Below, one piece after another: positions 1 to 7,324 of a DNA stretch of 33,339 nucleotides. This stretch comes from Roseburia sp. AM59-24XD (GTDB taxonomy: Bacteria; Bacillota; Clostridia; Lachnospirales; Lachnospiraceae): assembly GCF_003478445.1 (NCBI RefSeq), contig NZ_QUET01000033.1, forward strand, positions 1 through 33,339, written 5' to 3'. Numbering within the stretch: position 1 is the stretch's first letter; each line of letters opens with the position of its first letter. A model generated the notes under the pieces. The model did no database searches, was not told the origin of the DNA, and saw only the letters and a program-made list of their open reading frames with translations. The translations under genes and the position numbers were made by a program.

Positions 1-105
1 CCGGCGGGTGCAAGTGCCTCTCGAAACATCCGAATCCCACCTTGGGGCGAATACGGAAGGATGTGTTTATCAAAAATCAAAGCAGCAAAGCAATTAGTCT
101 TTTCG

Positions 106-156
106 AAATCCGTAAGTGACAAGACAATTTTTTAGTCACAGTTCACGGATTTTTAA
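106..156 (+). terminator. Terminator-like hairpin
   Basis: AAATCCGT (106-113) pairs with ACGGATTT (145-152), and GTGAC (116-120) pairs with GTCAC (135-139). A short T-run follows at 151-154. It would end whatever is transcribed from the left edge. The internal loop is asymmetric, so confidence is moderate. Confidence 0.4.
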
Positions 157-269
157 TGCATTGGCAGGCAAAATGCCATTGCAAGCAACCGGACATAAGA
201 AATATTATGGGCATACATCAATTTGAGGTATGGGAAGTCTTAGTTATTCTTTAAAAATTCTTTTGAGGC

Positions 270-284
270 TGACACATTTTGTCA
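270..284. promoter_or_regulatory. WYL-regulon operator copy 1
   Basis: The palindrome TGACA-N5-TGTCA (TGACACATTTTGTCA) lies about 86 bases before the start codon of the 371-1780 gene. The same motif recurs at 14610-14624 and 15713-15727, in front of the long minus-strand operon and of the WYL-regulator gene. A weak promoter is conceivable around it (TTGAGG at 263-268, CATGAT at 284-289), which would place the operator between -35 and -10, but this promoter call is uncertain. That the WYL protein is the binder is inferred from proximity and the shared motif. Confidence 0.65.
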
Positions 285-370
285 TGATGAAATCCTATGA
301 TACAGCTACCAACCAACAAAACATGCCGCTTTTTCAAAACAAAAGCCGATTACTGAAAGGAGAACCTACT

Positions 371-1780
371 ATGATCAATCAATTATTAAATCCTGTCCTC
401 ACACAAAGCACTGCCACCATGGAAGAAAAAGTCATTCTGACACTCGAGGGGACGACGATCCATTCCTTAAATGAACTGCGCGAGCATTTCAACCGGAACG
501 AGATCCTGTCCTTCTATTCGGACGGCAGACTTCTTACCTGGCTCTGCCAGCATTATTACGAAACGCAGGCTGACCGCTTACGCGCACTTGATCCTGCCGA
601 CAAAAACTGCTTCCGGAAGCTCTGTGGCATCTTTGATGTCAATTATCCGGATCACATCCAAATGTCTGCCGAAGACCGGAACATCTTAAAAGCCAAAGAG
701 GAAACACTGCAGAAGGTTCTTAAGGATACCGGTGCCGATCAGGCACTTCTCAAAAAGCTGGACATCATTGCAATCAATCAGGAAGAGCTTGCCTCTCTCA
801 TTGATGCCGATGAGCCGCAGATCTATCTTTGCAGTAACAGCTTCTCGATTCCGATCACAAAGCCCGGACATGAATATATTGGCATTGGCGATGTGCAGAT
901 CGACAATCCATTTACCAATGAGCAGTATTCCAAAGCAGGCATTACCGTGACAAACATCACTCTGCCGGTCACACAGGATCCGGACACAAGTCTTGCCGCC
1001 AGTCAGGCAGCCGCTGCCAACGGATATGACAGCTTCCACGAGTCCCATTCCGCTCTCGCCACGCTGTTTCATAATACACTGAAAGCGAACCGAATCTACG
1101 AGGTTTACTCGCTCCCATTCAACGCATCTGTCATGGAAAAATTTTATAACAGCCGCTCCGAATGCGCTGCTGCCAAAAAGACAGCACTCGAAAAAGCATA
1201 CAACACAGCCTCCGCCTATGTCACTCCGGGCAATTCCAAATGCATTGCAAAATACGCCGCAACATATTATGGGACATACATTCAGGAGCTTTTCGCACCG
1301 CAGATCATGGATGCACTCCAAAAACTGTACGAGCTTCACCGGAAATCAGACTGCTTCCGGACGTTCAAGGACAAGATCACCCACAGTTCCAAAAATCTGC
1401 TGGAGCTGTTCCAGACCGAGCTGTCTGACAACACCGACTACTATGCCATGTACCGGTTCCAGTACTTCCTGGATCAGGTTGAGATTGAAGAACACGATTA
1501 CCGTGTGATGGAAGGTGGTTTTTGGCGATCTCTGGAAACACTGATAAGCGGCAGCATCCAGTACACCATCTCCGATATCCACACACCGATCAGCGAGATG
1601 GAAGGCGATCTCAACGAACACGCCCACACCTTCTTCAAAGCCGCACATGACGAGTACCGGTCCTACTGTCGCGAAATTGAAGAGCTTCTGCAGCAGCTTG
1701 GCGATAACTTCCGTGCCAAAGCCGATGAGGAAACACTGACCGATTATCTGAATACCCTGTGCAGTGCGGCAATCCAGTAA
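371..1780 (+). CDS. Helical protein of unknown function with N-terminal ELREHF/LLTWL motif
   Basis: 470-residue soluble protein with no signal peptide or membrane segment. The ATG at 371 is chosen over an in-frame start at 230 because GAAAGGAGA (355-363) is correctly spaced before it. Residues about 30-73 contain a SLNELREHF...GRLLTWL...YY segment resembling an N-terminal module I have met in uncharacterised clostridial proteins, but I cannot name a family. The C-terminal half (about 240-470) is strongly helical, with many charged residues. The gene stands alone on the plus strand, convergent with the NERD helicase gene, and ends in a strong hairpin at 1813-1860. It carries the same operator as the long minus-strand operon, so it is probably co-regulated with it. 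Function unknown. Confidence 0.8.
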   Translation: MINQLLNPVLTQSTATMEEKVILTLEGTTIHSLNELREHFNRNEILSFYSDGRLLTWLCQHYYETQADRLRALDPADKNCFRKLCGIFDVNYPDHIQMSAEDRNILKAKEETLQKVLKDTGADQALLKKLDIIAINQEELASLIDADEPQIYLCSNSFSIPITKPGHEYIGIGDVQIDNPFTNEQYSKAGITVTNITLPVTQDPDTSLAASQAAAANGYDSFHESHSALATLFHNTLKANRIYEVYSLPFNASVMEKFYNSRSECAAAKKTALEKAYNTASAYVTPGNSKCIAKYAATYYGTYIQELFAPQIMDALQKLYELHRKSDCFRTFKDKITHSSKNLLELFQTELSDNTDYYAMYRFQYFLDQVEIEEHDYRVMEGGFWRSLETLISGSIQYTISDIHTPISEMEGDLNEHAHTFFKAAHDEYRSYCREIEELLQQLGDNFRAKADEETLTDYLNTLCSAAIQ

Positions 1781-1812
1781 TATATTCCCGTGGATTTCAT
1801 TCACAGAAAAGC

Positions 1813-1860
1813 TCTCTCCTCCGGGTCCTGTTCACAAAACAGGGACGGGGGAGATTTTAA
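1813..1860 (+). terminator. Rho-independent terminator of the 371-1780 gene
   Basis: A long GC-rich hairpin (left arm about 1813-1832, right arm about 1838-1854, small loop) is followed by ATTTTAA. It lies 33 bases after the stop codon of the plus-strand gene. Confidence 0.75.
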
Positions 1861-1867
1861 TATAGAG

Positions 1868-1900
1868 AAAAAAGAGGTATCCGTATTAACAGATACCTCT
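1868..1900 (-). terminator. Rho-independent terminator of the minus-strand operon
   Basis: AGAGGTATC (73-81 of this stretch, i.e. 1873-1881) pairs perfectly with GATACCTCT (1892-1900). Read on the minus strand the stem is followed by a T-run (complement of A 1868-1872). It lies just after the stop of the NERD/helicase gene and marks the end of the operon. Confidence 0.8.
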
Positions 1901-1965
1901 AATAAACAATTTCAGACAGCGCTCTGTACAACAGAGAATCTTTTATGGTATGTTTCATGTCCCCC

Positions 1966-3642
1966 TCAGGCGTTTTCATGTTCCTTCCAGAAATCCTGCG
2001 AACCTACAATGTAAAGCAGTGTCCGCGCCCTCGTCCCCGCAATATACATATACTGCGAAAACTTCTCCCGGCGCAGTGCATCCACATCACAAAGGATCAC
2101 CACCTTGGCATCCAGTCCCTTAAAGCCCTGTATCGTCGCATAAACCGGGCGCTTCTCATCCGGGACAAAGCCATCCTTTAATTCATTGACAGCAACACCG
2201 GCCTGTGACAGCTTGGAATTCTGATACCGTTTCGGCGACAGGAATGTAACGTCTCCCATCGAAACGCCACCTCCCCGGAGCGTTTTCAGCAACTCCTTAA
2301 TCTTTCCTGCAAAATCATGGTCATCGGCATAGGAAATCCTGCCGACCTCCTCCCCGTTTTCCCGCAGGAAACCGCCAAACGCCACACCACTCGCCTTCGC
2401 ACTGTAGGTACCGATCTGAACCGTGTTCCGGCAGTTCACAAACAACCGGAAGCTTGTATGTGCATACGACTGAAGAATATCCATGCCATCTTGATACTCC
2501 GGATTATAAATATTCTGCTTCTCATCGTAAAAAACAACCCATCTGCCCTTCTCTAGACCGCCCTTCAACAGACAGTCCAACGAATACAGATAGATCGGTT
2601 TCGAAATATCCTGTCCCTCATCCATCACCAGCAGATCATACTGCAGCTTATCGAGACTTTCCTGCTCCAGATTACTGATATGATCGTAGAAAACCTCCGG
2701 CAGAATTTCCGCAAAATACCGTTGTGGATTCTCCTTCATCATCGGAACATCCACCGGCACATATTCTCCGAAAAGCGCATGAATATTCACAACCTTCAAT
2801 AAATCCGTCTCCGGCAATGCATGAACCACATGATGTGCAAGATTTTTATTGTATGTAAGATAAAGCACCTTACGTCCCTGCTCCACCTGCTTTCTCGCAT
2901 ACTCTGCCGCCAGCAGTGTTTTGCCGGTTCCGGCTCCGCCTTCCACGATCAGATGATCATTCATTCCAAGTGCATCCATCAGCTGCGCCTGTTCCGCCGT
3001 CAGCCGCACCAGATGCTTCTCCACCTGTTCCAGCCGGTCATTGAGCGATGGAATAAAACAGAAATCCGCCCGCAGAAACTGAACGATCTCGCGGATATCC
3101 GAAGGAGACAGCTTGCTCGGCTCTCTGTGCTGCCTTGCCTGCCAATAATCAAACACTGCATTCATATACGAAGAAATATCCTCCGTACTCCGGTCATACA
3201 CAATCTCCGGTATAATCTCCTGCGAATCCGAATAAAACGTAATATCCGGAAATACCACGCCACTTGCCATCAGCAGATTCTTCATATGTGGATTCCGGTC
3301 AAAATGCTTCTTAAGCACATCCCGCAGACTAAACATATTGCCGGTCACCTGCGCAAACGGTCCCTCCGGCTTCTGCCGCTCCGTCCCATACCGGTCAATA
3401 AACGTCCACTGACCATCCCGGCATTCCACACGACCGCCCTTAATCTCCAGACAGGCAACGCCCCTCTCGCAGACCACCACAAAATCGATCTCGCCATAAA
3501 TCTTAGAACGGTGTCTCGGAAGTCCCAGCGAATGCAAAACATACGCATTCTTCAAATCCATCTCCTGAAGGACATCGTACATTTTCCTCTCCGCATTACT
3601 TTTGATCTCCTCACCCATGTATGGGGGAATAAATGTAACCAT
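1966..3642 (-). CDS. NERD nuclease domain / UvrD-type helicase fusion
   Basis: 558-residue predicted DNA-processing enzyme. Residues about 10-110 form a NERD (nuclease-related) domain with the EID (51-53) and LEIKGG (65-70) signatures. A superfamily 1 helicase/ATPase follows: Walker A GGAGTGKT at 235-242, DEGQD at 341-345 as Walker B, an IQGFKGLDAKVVIL-type motif near 504-517 and the terminal AGTRAR arginine motif near 535-540. The ATG at 3642 is preferred over an upstream in-frame GTG (3651) because AAGGAG sits 8 bases before it. That site overlaps the stop codon of the 38-codon gene upstream, so translation is probably coupled. It is the last gene of the operon. NERD-helicase proteins occur in genome-maintenance and defence settings; here it could supply the nuclease beside the HerA-like ATPase, which is inference. 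Confidence 0.85.
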   Translation of the reverse strand: MVTFIPPYMGEEIKSNAERKMYDVLQEMDLKNAYVLHSLGLPRHRSKIYGEIDFVVVCERGVACLEIKGGRVECRDGQWTFIDRYGTERQKPEGPFAQVTGNMFSLRDVLKKHFDRNPHMKNLLMASGVVFPDITFYSDSQEIIPEIVYDRSTEDISSYMNAVFDYWQARQHREPSKLSPSDIREIVQFLRADFCFIPSLNDRLEQVEKHLVRLTAEQAQLMDALGMNDHLIVEGGAGTGKTLLAAEYARKQVEQGRKVLYLTYNKNLAHHVVHALPETDLLKVVNIHALFGEYVPVDVPMMKENPQRYFAEILPEVFYDHISNLEQESLDKLQYDLLVMDEGQDISKPIYLYSLDCLLKGGLEKGRWVVFYDEKQNIYNPEYQDGMDILQSYAHTSFRLFVNCRNTVQIGTYSAKASGVAFGGFLRENGEEVGRISYADDHDFAGKIKELLKTLRGGGVSMGDVTFLSPKRYQNSKLSQAGVAVNELKDGFVPDEKRPVYATIQGFKGLDAKVVILCDVDALRREKFSQYMYIAGTRARTLLYIVGSQDFWKEHENA

Positions 3643-3654
3643 GTTGTTCACTCC

Positions 3655-3771
3655 TTAGTATTTCACTGGTAACAGCAATCTTTTGCAATGTACGCACCGC
3701 CCCCAGAAGTCAGTCTGATAAGGCTTGTGGCAGTACGGGCAAAGGATTGGTTTGATAAATGAATAATTCAT
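3655..3771 (-). CDS. 38-residue Cys4 mini-protein (zinc-ribbon-like)
   Basis: A small gene with an excellent ribosome binding site, AGGAGGTG at 3777-3784, five bases before its ATG. The product begins MNYSFIKPILCPYCHKPY and carries CPYC (11-14) and CVHC (26-29), a compact four-cysteine zinc-ribbon spacing, then a basic tail. Its TAA overlaps the AAGGAG site of the NERD/helicase gene, and it starts 38 bases after the radical SAM gene ends, so it sits inside the operon. It could be a zinc-binding accessory protein of the helicase or, less likely, a cysteine-rich substrate of the neighbouring radical SAM enzyme. No sequence family is recognised. Confidence 0.7.
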   Translation of the reverse strand: MNYSFIKPILCPYCHKPYQTDFWGRCVHCKRLLLPVKY

Positions 3772-3808
3772 TATAACACCTCCTAGTCATCAAAAACAAT
3801 CATCAGCC

Positions 3809-4213
3809 TTAAATAATCTGCATATATGCCGATATTATATATTTTTCAATCATACAGGCAACATCCCCTGCATTTTTATTAGCAATGCAACCGCCATAAC
3901 ATTTCGGGAAAAATACACACTCTTTACACTCGTCCTCCAGAATTTTATTTTCTATCCGGTCAGGCAGATTTTCAATATCCTCCAATGTGCCAATGGCATT
4001 CTCCGTTCTTCCCACCATCTGTTCGCAATTATATATATTGCCATAAACATCCACACAATAAGAATTAGGTTCTTCTCTCATACAGGAATTCATTCTCGGC
4101 ATGGAATATAAATTTGCTCCAGCCATAAGTTTACGAACATCTGATATACGTTCCAGCATTTCCCTGACACATTCTAACTTTTCTGTCTCAGACATAGAAT
4201 ATGCACCACCCAC
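3809..4213 (-). pseudogene. SPASM C-terminal part of the frameshifted radical SAM protein
   Basis: This segment continues the radical SAM gene in the -1 frame. The open frame extends upstream of the nominal GTG at 4213 and reads naturally into the first part (YPAFVVGGAYSM) if one T is restored in the T-run at 4228-4232. It holds the auxiliary iron-sulfur cluster (SPASM) cysteines: CVDVYGNIYNC, then CKECVFFPKCYGGC, the usual spacing pattern. There is no ribosome binding site at 4213, so it is not an independent gene. The joined product would be about 450 residues, normal for the family. The cause could be a sequencing error, a real mutation or -1 slippage on the T5 run; I favour sequencing error. 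Confidence 0.75.
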
Positions 4214-5157
4214 AACAAATGCAGGATAAAAACAACATTGTCAAAGGACGAATAAATAGGATCTATCTGTTCCAGCAACTGCATAACATCATCTCTGTTT
4301 TGCTGATCAATATTGATCCGGATACTCACATGTATATTTTTCTCTGCCAGCATTCGGATATTATTCAGCACATTATAGAAATTACCTTGCTCCGTATTGA
4401 TATAATTTTTCCGTTTTTCATAAACAACCTTTGTGCCATCCAATGTGATCTGCACACTTTGAACATGCCACTTATCCACTTTTTCTTCAATAATCTTATC
4501 ATCGAACAGACTGCCATTTGTAATAAAAAACGAAGAAAAATTAAAGTCATTTTCAATCAACTTATCAATAAGATCATCAATGATTCTGGTATTCATCAAC
4601 GGCTCTCCACCAAACCATGTCAGTTCTACCAACTTATTAACAGCCTTTGCTTCAATCAGCCGGTATATCTTATCTACCGCTCCCGGATACATATCAAGCT
4701 GCTTAATTCCATTTTCATAACAATACGGACATCTGGCATTACACTTTGTCGTTGTTGTAATGGACAGACTCATTTCGTCATGAGTGATATACGTTTTATA
4801 TAATTGAGTGAATTCCAAATACCTCTGCATCTCATCAACGTCATCCTCAATCCACAATCCCATATTCACAAAGTCTTTTCCACATACACTTTCATTTATC
4901 CGTTGCGTTTGGTAGACCTGATATTCCTCATATTCCATTCGTACCAGTGAATTGTATAATGTATTGTAGATCAATACATTACTTCCATTATCATAACAAT
5001 AATTAAATACCGAGCATTTATATTTTTTGTTATCATCGGCAACCGTCTCCGGAAAAGAAAAGGCCTTATCGGCCATTTTCTTTAATATCTCTTCTACAGG
5101 TTCTTTAATATTCATTAAGTGAAGAATTTCACTGTTTTCAGAAACAATAACATCCAT
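4174..5157 (-). CDS. Radical SAM/SPASM maturase, N-terminal and catalytic part
   Basis: The radical SAM cluster motif CNARCPYC (139-146, CxxxCxxC) binds the 4Fe-4S cluster that cleaves S-adenosylmethionine. The following WFGGEPL segment and the ITLDG strand are typical of SPASM-family peptide-modifying enzymes. The N-terminal 100 residues contain a YNTLYNSLVRM stretch like the leader region of other SPASM maturases. The frame breaks at 4228-4232, after about residue 310; the last 15 or so residues of this reading are out of frame, and the true C-terminus is encoded at 3809-4230. The ATG at 5157 has AGGATG six bases upstream. It follows a coiled-coil gene by 9 bases. Family members modify ribosomal peptides or protein side chains; the substrate is unknown, and candidate Gly/Cys-rich partners lie in the same operon. 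Confidence 0.85.
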   Translation of the reverse strand: MDVIVSENSEILHLMNIKEPVEEILKKMADKAFSFPETVADDNKKYKCSVFNYCYDNGSNVLIYNTLYNSLVRMEYEEYQVYQTQRINESVCGKDFVNMGLWIEDDVDEMQRYLEFTQLYKTYITHDEMSLSITTTTKCNARCPYCYENGIKQLDMYPGAVDKIYRLIEAKAVNKLVELTWFGGEPLMNTRIIDDLIDKLIENDFNFSSFFITNGSLFDDKIIEEKVDKWHVQSVQITLDGTKVVYEKRKNYINTEQGNFYNVLNNIRMLAEKNIHVSIRINIDQQNRDDVMQLLEQIDPIYSSFDNVVFILHLLWVVHILCLRQKS

Positions 5158-5166
5158 ATTTTCATC

Positions 5167-5667
5167 CTACCCATCATAGTCATCCATTACATTGTTTAGA
5201 AGCTGCATGCGAACAAGATCACTGATCAGTGACACACACCTTTCCAGTTGAACTACATGAGCAATAATTTCTTTTTTGTCTAATTTCTGTAATTCCTCTG
5301 TTCTGTTAGCTGCAGCACCAATTCCGCTAATCGTATCATTTTCCAGTTTTTTTATCTGCTGAGAAAGAGCATCGATTTGATGTGCTCTTTTCGCGTCATT
5401 CGTATCCACATGAGTCTGGAGAGAGTTTTCCATCTCCTGCATGAATTCCCGACATTGCCGAATCGCTTCCGTAACTCCCTGACCATTCTGCTCCAGACTT
5501 TCTTTTAATGTTTCCTGAGTCTGTTCAAGCAGAAGCTTTATCGTCTGTTGATTTTGCTCCAGACTGTTCCAGTGATCCTGTTCCATCTTACTCTGACCCG
5601 CAGTTATCCGGAGCAGATCATCCACTTTTGCATCAATTTCTATTAGCTTTTTTCTCTTAAAAAACAT
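5167..5667 (-). CDS. Coiled-coil protein of unknown function
   Basis: 166-residue charged, glutamine-rich protein starting MFFKRKKLIEIDAKVDDLL. Residues about 30-140 have the heptad pattern of a long coiled coil. There is no signal peptide or membrane segment, although the Phe/Lys-rich start could touch the membrane. It begins two bases after the stop of the upstream gene, with GAGGAG as binding site, so the two are translated together. Their shared coiled-coil character suggests that the proteins pair with each other or with the dynamin-like GTPase of the operon. No family recognised. Confidence 0.75.
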   Translation of the reverse strand: MFFKRKKLIEIDAKVDDLLRITAGQSKMEQDHWNSLEQNQQTIKLLLEQTQETLKESLEQNGQGVTEAIRQCREFMQEMENSLQTHVDTNDAKRAHQIDALSQQIKKLENDTISGIGAAANRTEELQKLDKKEIIAHVVQLERCVSLISDLVRMQLLNNVMDDYDG

Positions 5668-5669
5668 AT

Positions 5670-6395
5670 CTACTCCTCATCCCCCATCAGATCAAATAAA
5701 ATGTCAGAAATTGTATATTTGTACATACAATTCACCTGTTCCTTCGACAGATCATTCTTTCCTTTTTCCGTAGCAGCGATCATGCTCTGATACGCCTTCT
5801 GAGATTCCTTCATATTCTTCTGGACTTCTTTTAAGCGTTTGTTAATTGCTTGCTCAATTACTTCTTCCTGCTGTTGAACGGTCATCTCAATTTTCTTTTT
5901 CAGCCCCTGAATTGCCTGCACCTGAATCTTGTCACAGAACTTATCAAAATTTTTCCCGCGTTTTTTGTCATCACGCTCATCAAGAATAATCGACAACTCA
6001 CTATCCTTCAGATTAAGCCTGTCATCCATTCTGCGACCAATATAACCTACGACCTTATTTCTCAGTTTTTCATTTTCTGCTTTAATTCCCTCGATATTAA
6101 TATCAAGCGATTCTCCTCCATATAATTGTTTATTCACATAATTCAACTCATGCAATAAGGAATTCATGGATCTTTCCAGATACTCAATAATTTCCTGCTC
6201 ACTTTCCGAAGAAGATTTTCGAATATTTTCCTTCATCTGTGCTAATTCATCTGCTATTTTTTTTGCGTGCAGTTCGTTATCCGAAGGTCCCGGATGGTAG
6301 CCACAGCCACCGCTGCTTCCTTTCCCAAAAAAGTTCTTAATTGCAACTGCCACACAACATTTAAAATCTCCTACACAACATCCACCGCCGCCCAT
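5670..6395 (-). CDS. Gly/Cys-headed coiled-coil protein
   Basis: 241 residues in two parts. The first 40 residues are unusual: MGGGGCCVGDFKCC, then a short hydrophobic stretch (VAVAIKNFFGKG), then SSGGCGYHPGPSD. The rest (about 42-225) is long helix and coiled coil, rich in Glu, Lys and Gln. AGGAGG precedes the ATG by 7 bases. The CC and CxC clusters could be lipidated, bind metal or be modified by the radical SAM enzyme encoded two genes downstream; the sequence alone cannot decide. Coiled-coil partners are common beside bacterial dynamin-like GTPases, which fits the operon. No named family recognised. Confidence 0.75.
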   Translation of the reverse strand: MGGGGCCVGDFKCCVAVAIKNFFGKGSSGGCGYHPGPSDNELHAKKIADELAQMKENIRKSSSESEQEIIEYLERSMNSLLHELNYVNKQLYGGESLDINIEGIKAENEKLRNKVVGYIGRRMDDRLNLKDSELSIILDERDDKKRGKNFDKFCDKIQVQAIQGLKKKIEMTVQQQEEVIEQAINKRLKEVQKNMKESQKAYQSMIAATEKGKNDLSKEQVNCMYKYTISDILFDLMGDEE

Positions 6396-6406
6396 CTTTC
6401 TACCTC

Positions 6407-7324
6407 CTATAATCTAGATATCTTGGCTCTTAACTGCAGTTCCTTTTTATGCTCCCAGGCATATGGTCCGGATATATTTCTACCATCCGGTATGTTTTTT
6501 GTAACACTTGTCTTTCCATATACAACAACGTCATTCCCGATGGTCACATTATTCCGCACACCTGCCTGTCCATATATAATGGTCCGGTCTCCTATATGCG
6601 CATTACTGGCAATTCCCACCTGAGATACAATGACACAGTTTTCACCGATGGTCACATCGTGACCAATTTTGACCATATCATCAATTCCGGAATATCTGCC
6701 AATTATGGTATCCGAAAATGCTCCTCTCTGTATCACGCTGCCGGCTCCAACAGACACCCCGTCTTCCAGGATTGTTCTGCCAATTCCATGAAAAATTTTC
6801 AAATGATTGTCATCGTAATAACGATAATAACTGTCCACTGACACAATGGAGTTATCTCCGATATAAACGTTATCCCCTATCTGTGTCCCTGAATTAATAT
6901 GTACTCCCGGACGGATCACACAATTTTTCCCAATGACCACATCCCGACCAATAAATACATTTTGACCGATTGTAGTTTTTTCTCCCATCTTAAGATCCTC
7001 TGCATAATAATATTTTCCATTAAACAGATAATCTACATTCTGACTGTAATCGATGCATTCGTCCTTTTGTACAAAATATTCTGCTATCATAACAGCAGCC
7101 TTTTCCAGAGATTCAACAGCAAAGATCAATGTCTTTTCCGTCTTTACAAACTGAGGACGCATAAGAACAACCTGTGCTTTTGTTTTTCGTAATTCGCTGA
7201 CATTTTCCGCGATAGCAATTTCCGTTTCTCCCGCACCGGCCGCATATGCAATTCCAGTAATTTCAAAATCCGGTCTTCCGGAAACATGAAAATCCGCCAG
7301 TTCATTTATTTGTTCTACTCTCAT
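6407..7324 (-). CDS. LpxD-like acyltransferase (left-handed beta-helix)
   Basis: 305 residues. The N-terminal 85 residues match the LpxD-type substrate domain (ITGIAYAAGAGETEIAIAEN). From about 108 to 280 runs a hexapeptide-repeat beta-helix ([IV]G-x4 pattern: TIGQNVFIGRDVVIGKNCVI and so on). The stretch from about 174 to 240 (HLKIFHGIGRT, then GAFSDTIIGR, then KIGHDVTIGENCVI) follows LpxD closely; H222 matches its conserved active-site histidine. LpxD acylates UDP-glucosamine intermediates of lipid A in Gram-negatives. A Gram-positive without lipopolysaccharide would not need it, so another acyl acceptor is likely (inference). The helical C-terminal extension of true LpxD is short. Start and upstream stop overlap in ATGA with the dynamin-like gene, so the two are coupled. 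Confidence 0.85.
   Translation of the reverse strand: MRVEQINELADFHVSGRPDFEITGIAYAAGAGETEIAIAENVSELRKTKAQVVLMRPQFVKTEKTLIFAVESLEKAAVMIAEYFVQKDECIDYSQNVDYLFNGKYYYAEDLKMGEKTTIGQNVFIGRDVVIGKNCVIRPGVHINSGTQIGDNVYIGDNSIVSVDSYYRYYDDNHLKIFHGIGRTILEDGVSVGAGSVIQRGAFSDTIIGRYSGIDDMVKIGHDVTIGENCVIVSQVGIASNAHIGDRTIIYGQAGVRNNVTIGNDVVVYGKTSVTKNIPDGRNISGPYAWEHKKELQLRAKISRL

Larger units (their letters stand above)
1..370. other. Leader region without a recognised gene
   Basis: No gene is recognised here. Positions 26-64 hold two nested stems (ACATCC with GGATGT, enclosing CCCA with TGGG), so a structured RNA or the 3' part of one is possible. Frame 1 is also open from base 1 to a TAG at 133-135, giving a 44-codon tail that I cannot assign to any protein. 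A terminator-like hairpin follows at 106-156, an imperfect inverted repeat at about 159-186, an operator-like palindrome at 270-284 and the ribosome binding site of the next gene at 355-363. Confidence 0.5.

Noticed and set aside
686..1339. Minus-strand open frame of 217 codons
   Set aside because: Antisense of the 371-1780 gene; Cys/Phe/Val-rich shadow composition.
2821..3672. Plus-strand open frame of 283 codons
   Set aside because: Lies opposite the NERD/helicase gene; His/Arg/Leu-rich antisense composition, no domain and no ribosome site.
4201..4803. Plus-strand open frame of 200 codons
   Set aside because: Antisense of the radical SAM gene, rich in Ile, His and Asn, without a ribosome site.
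6407..7324. Ordinary serine or sugar acetyltransferase
   Set aside because: The N-terminal substrate-type domain and the LpxD-like core around H222 favour the LpxD group over short acetyltransferases.
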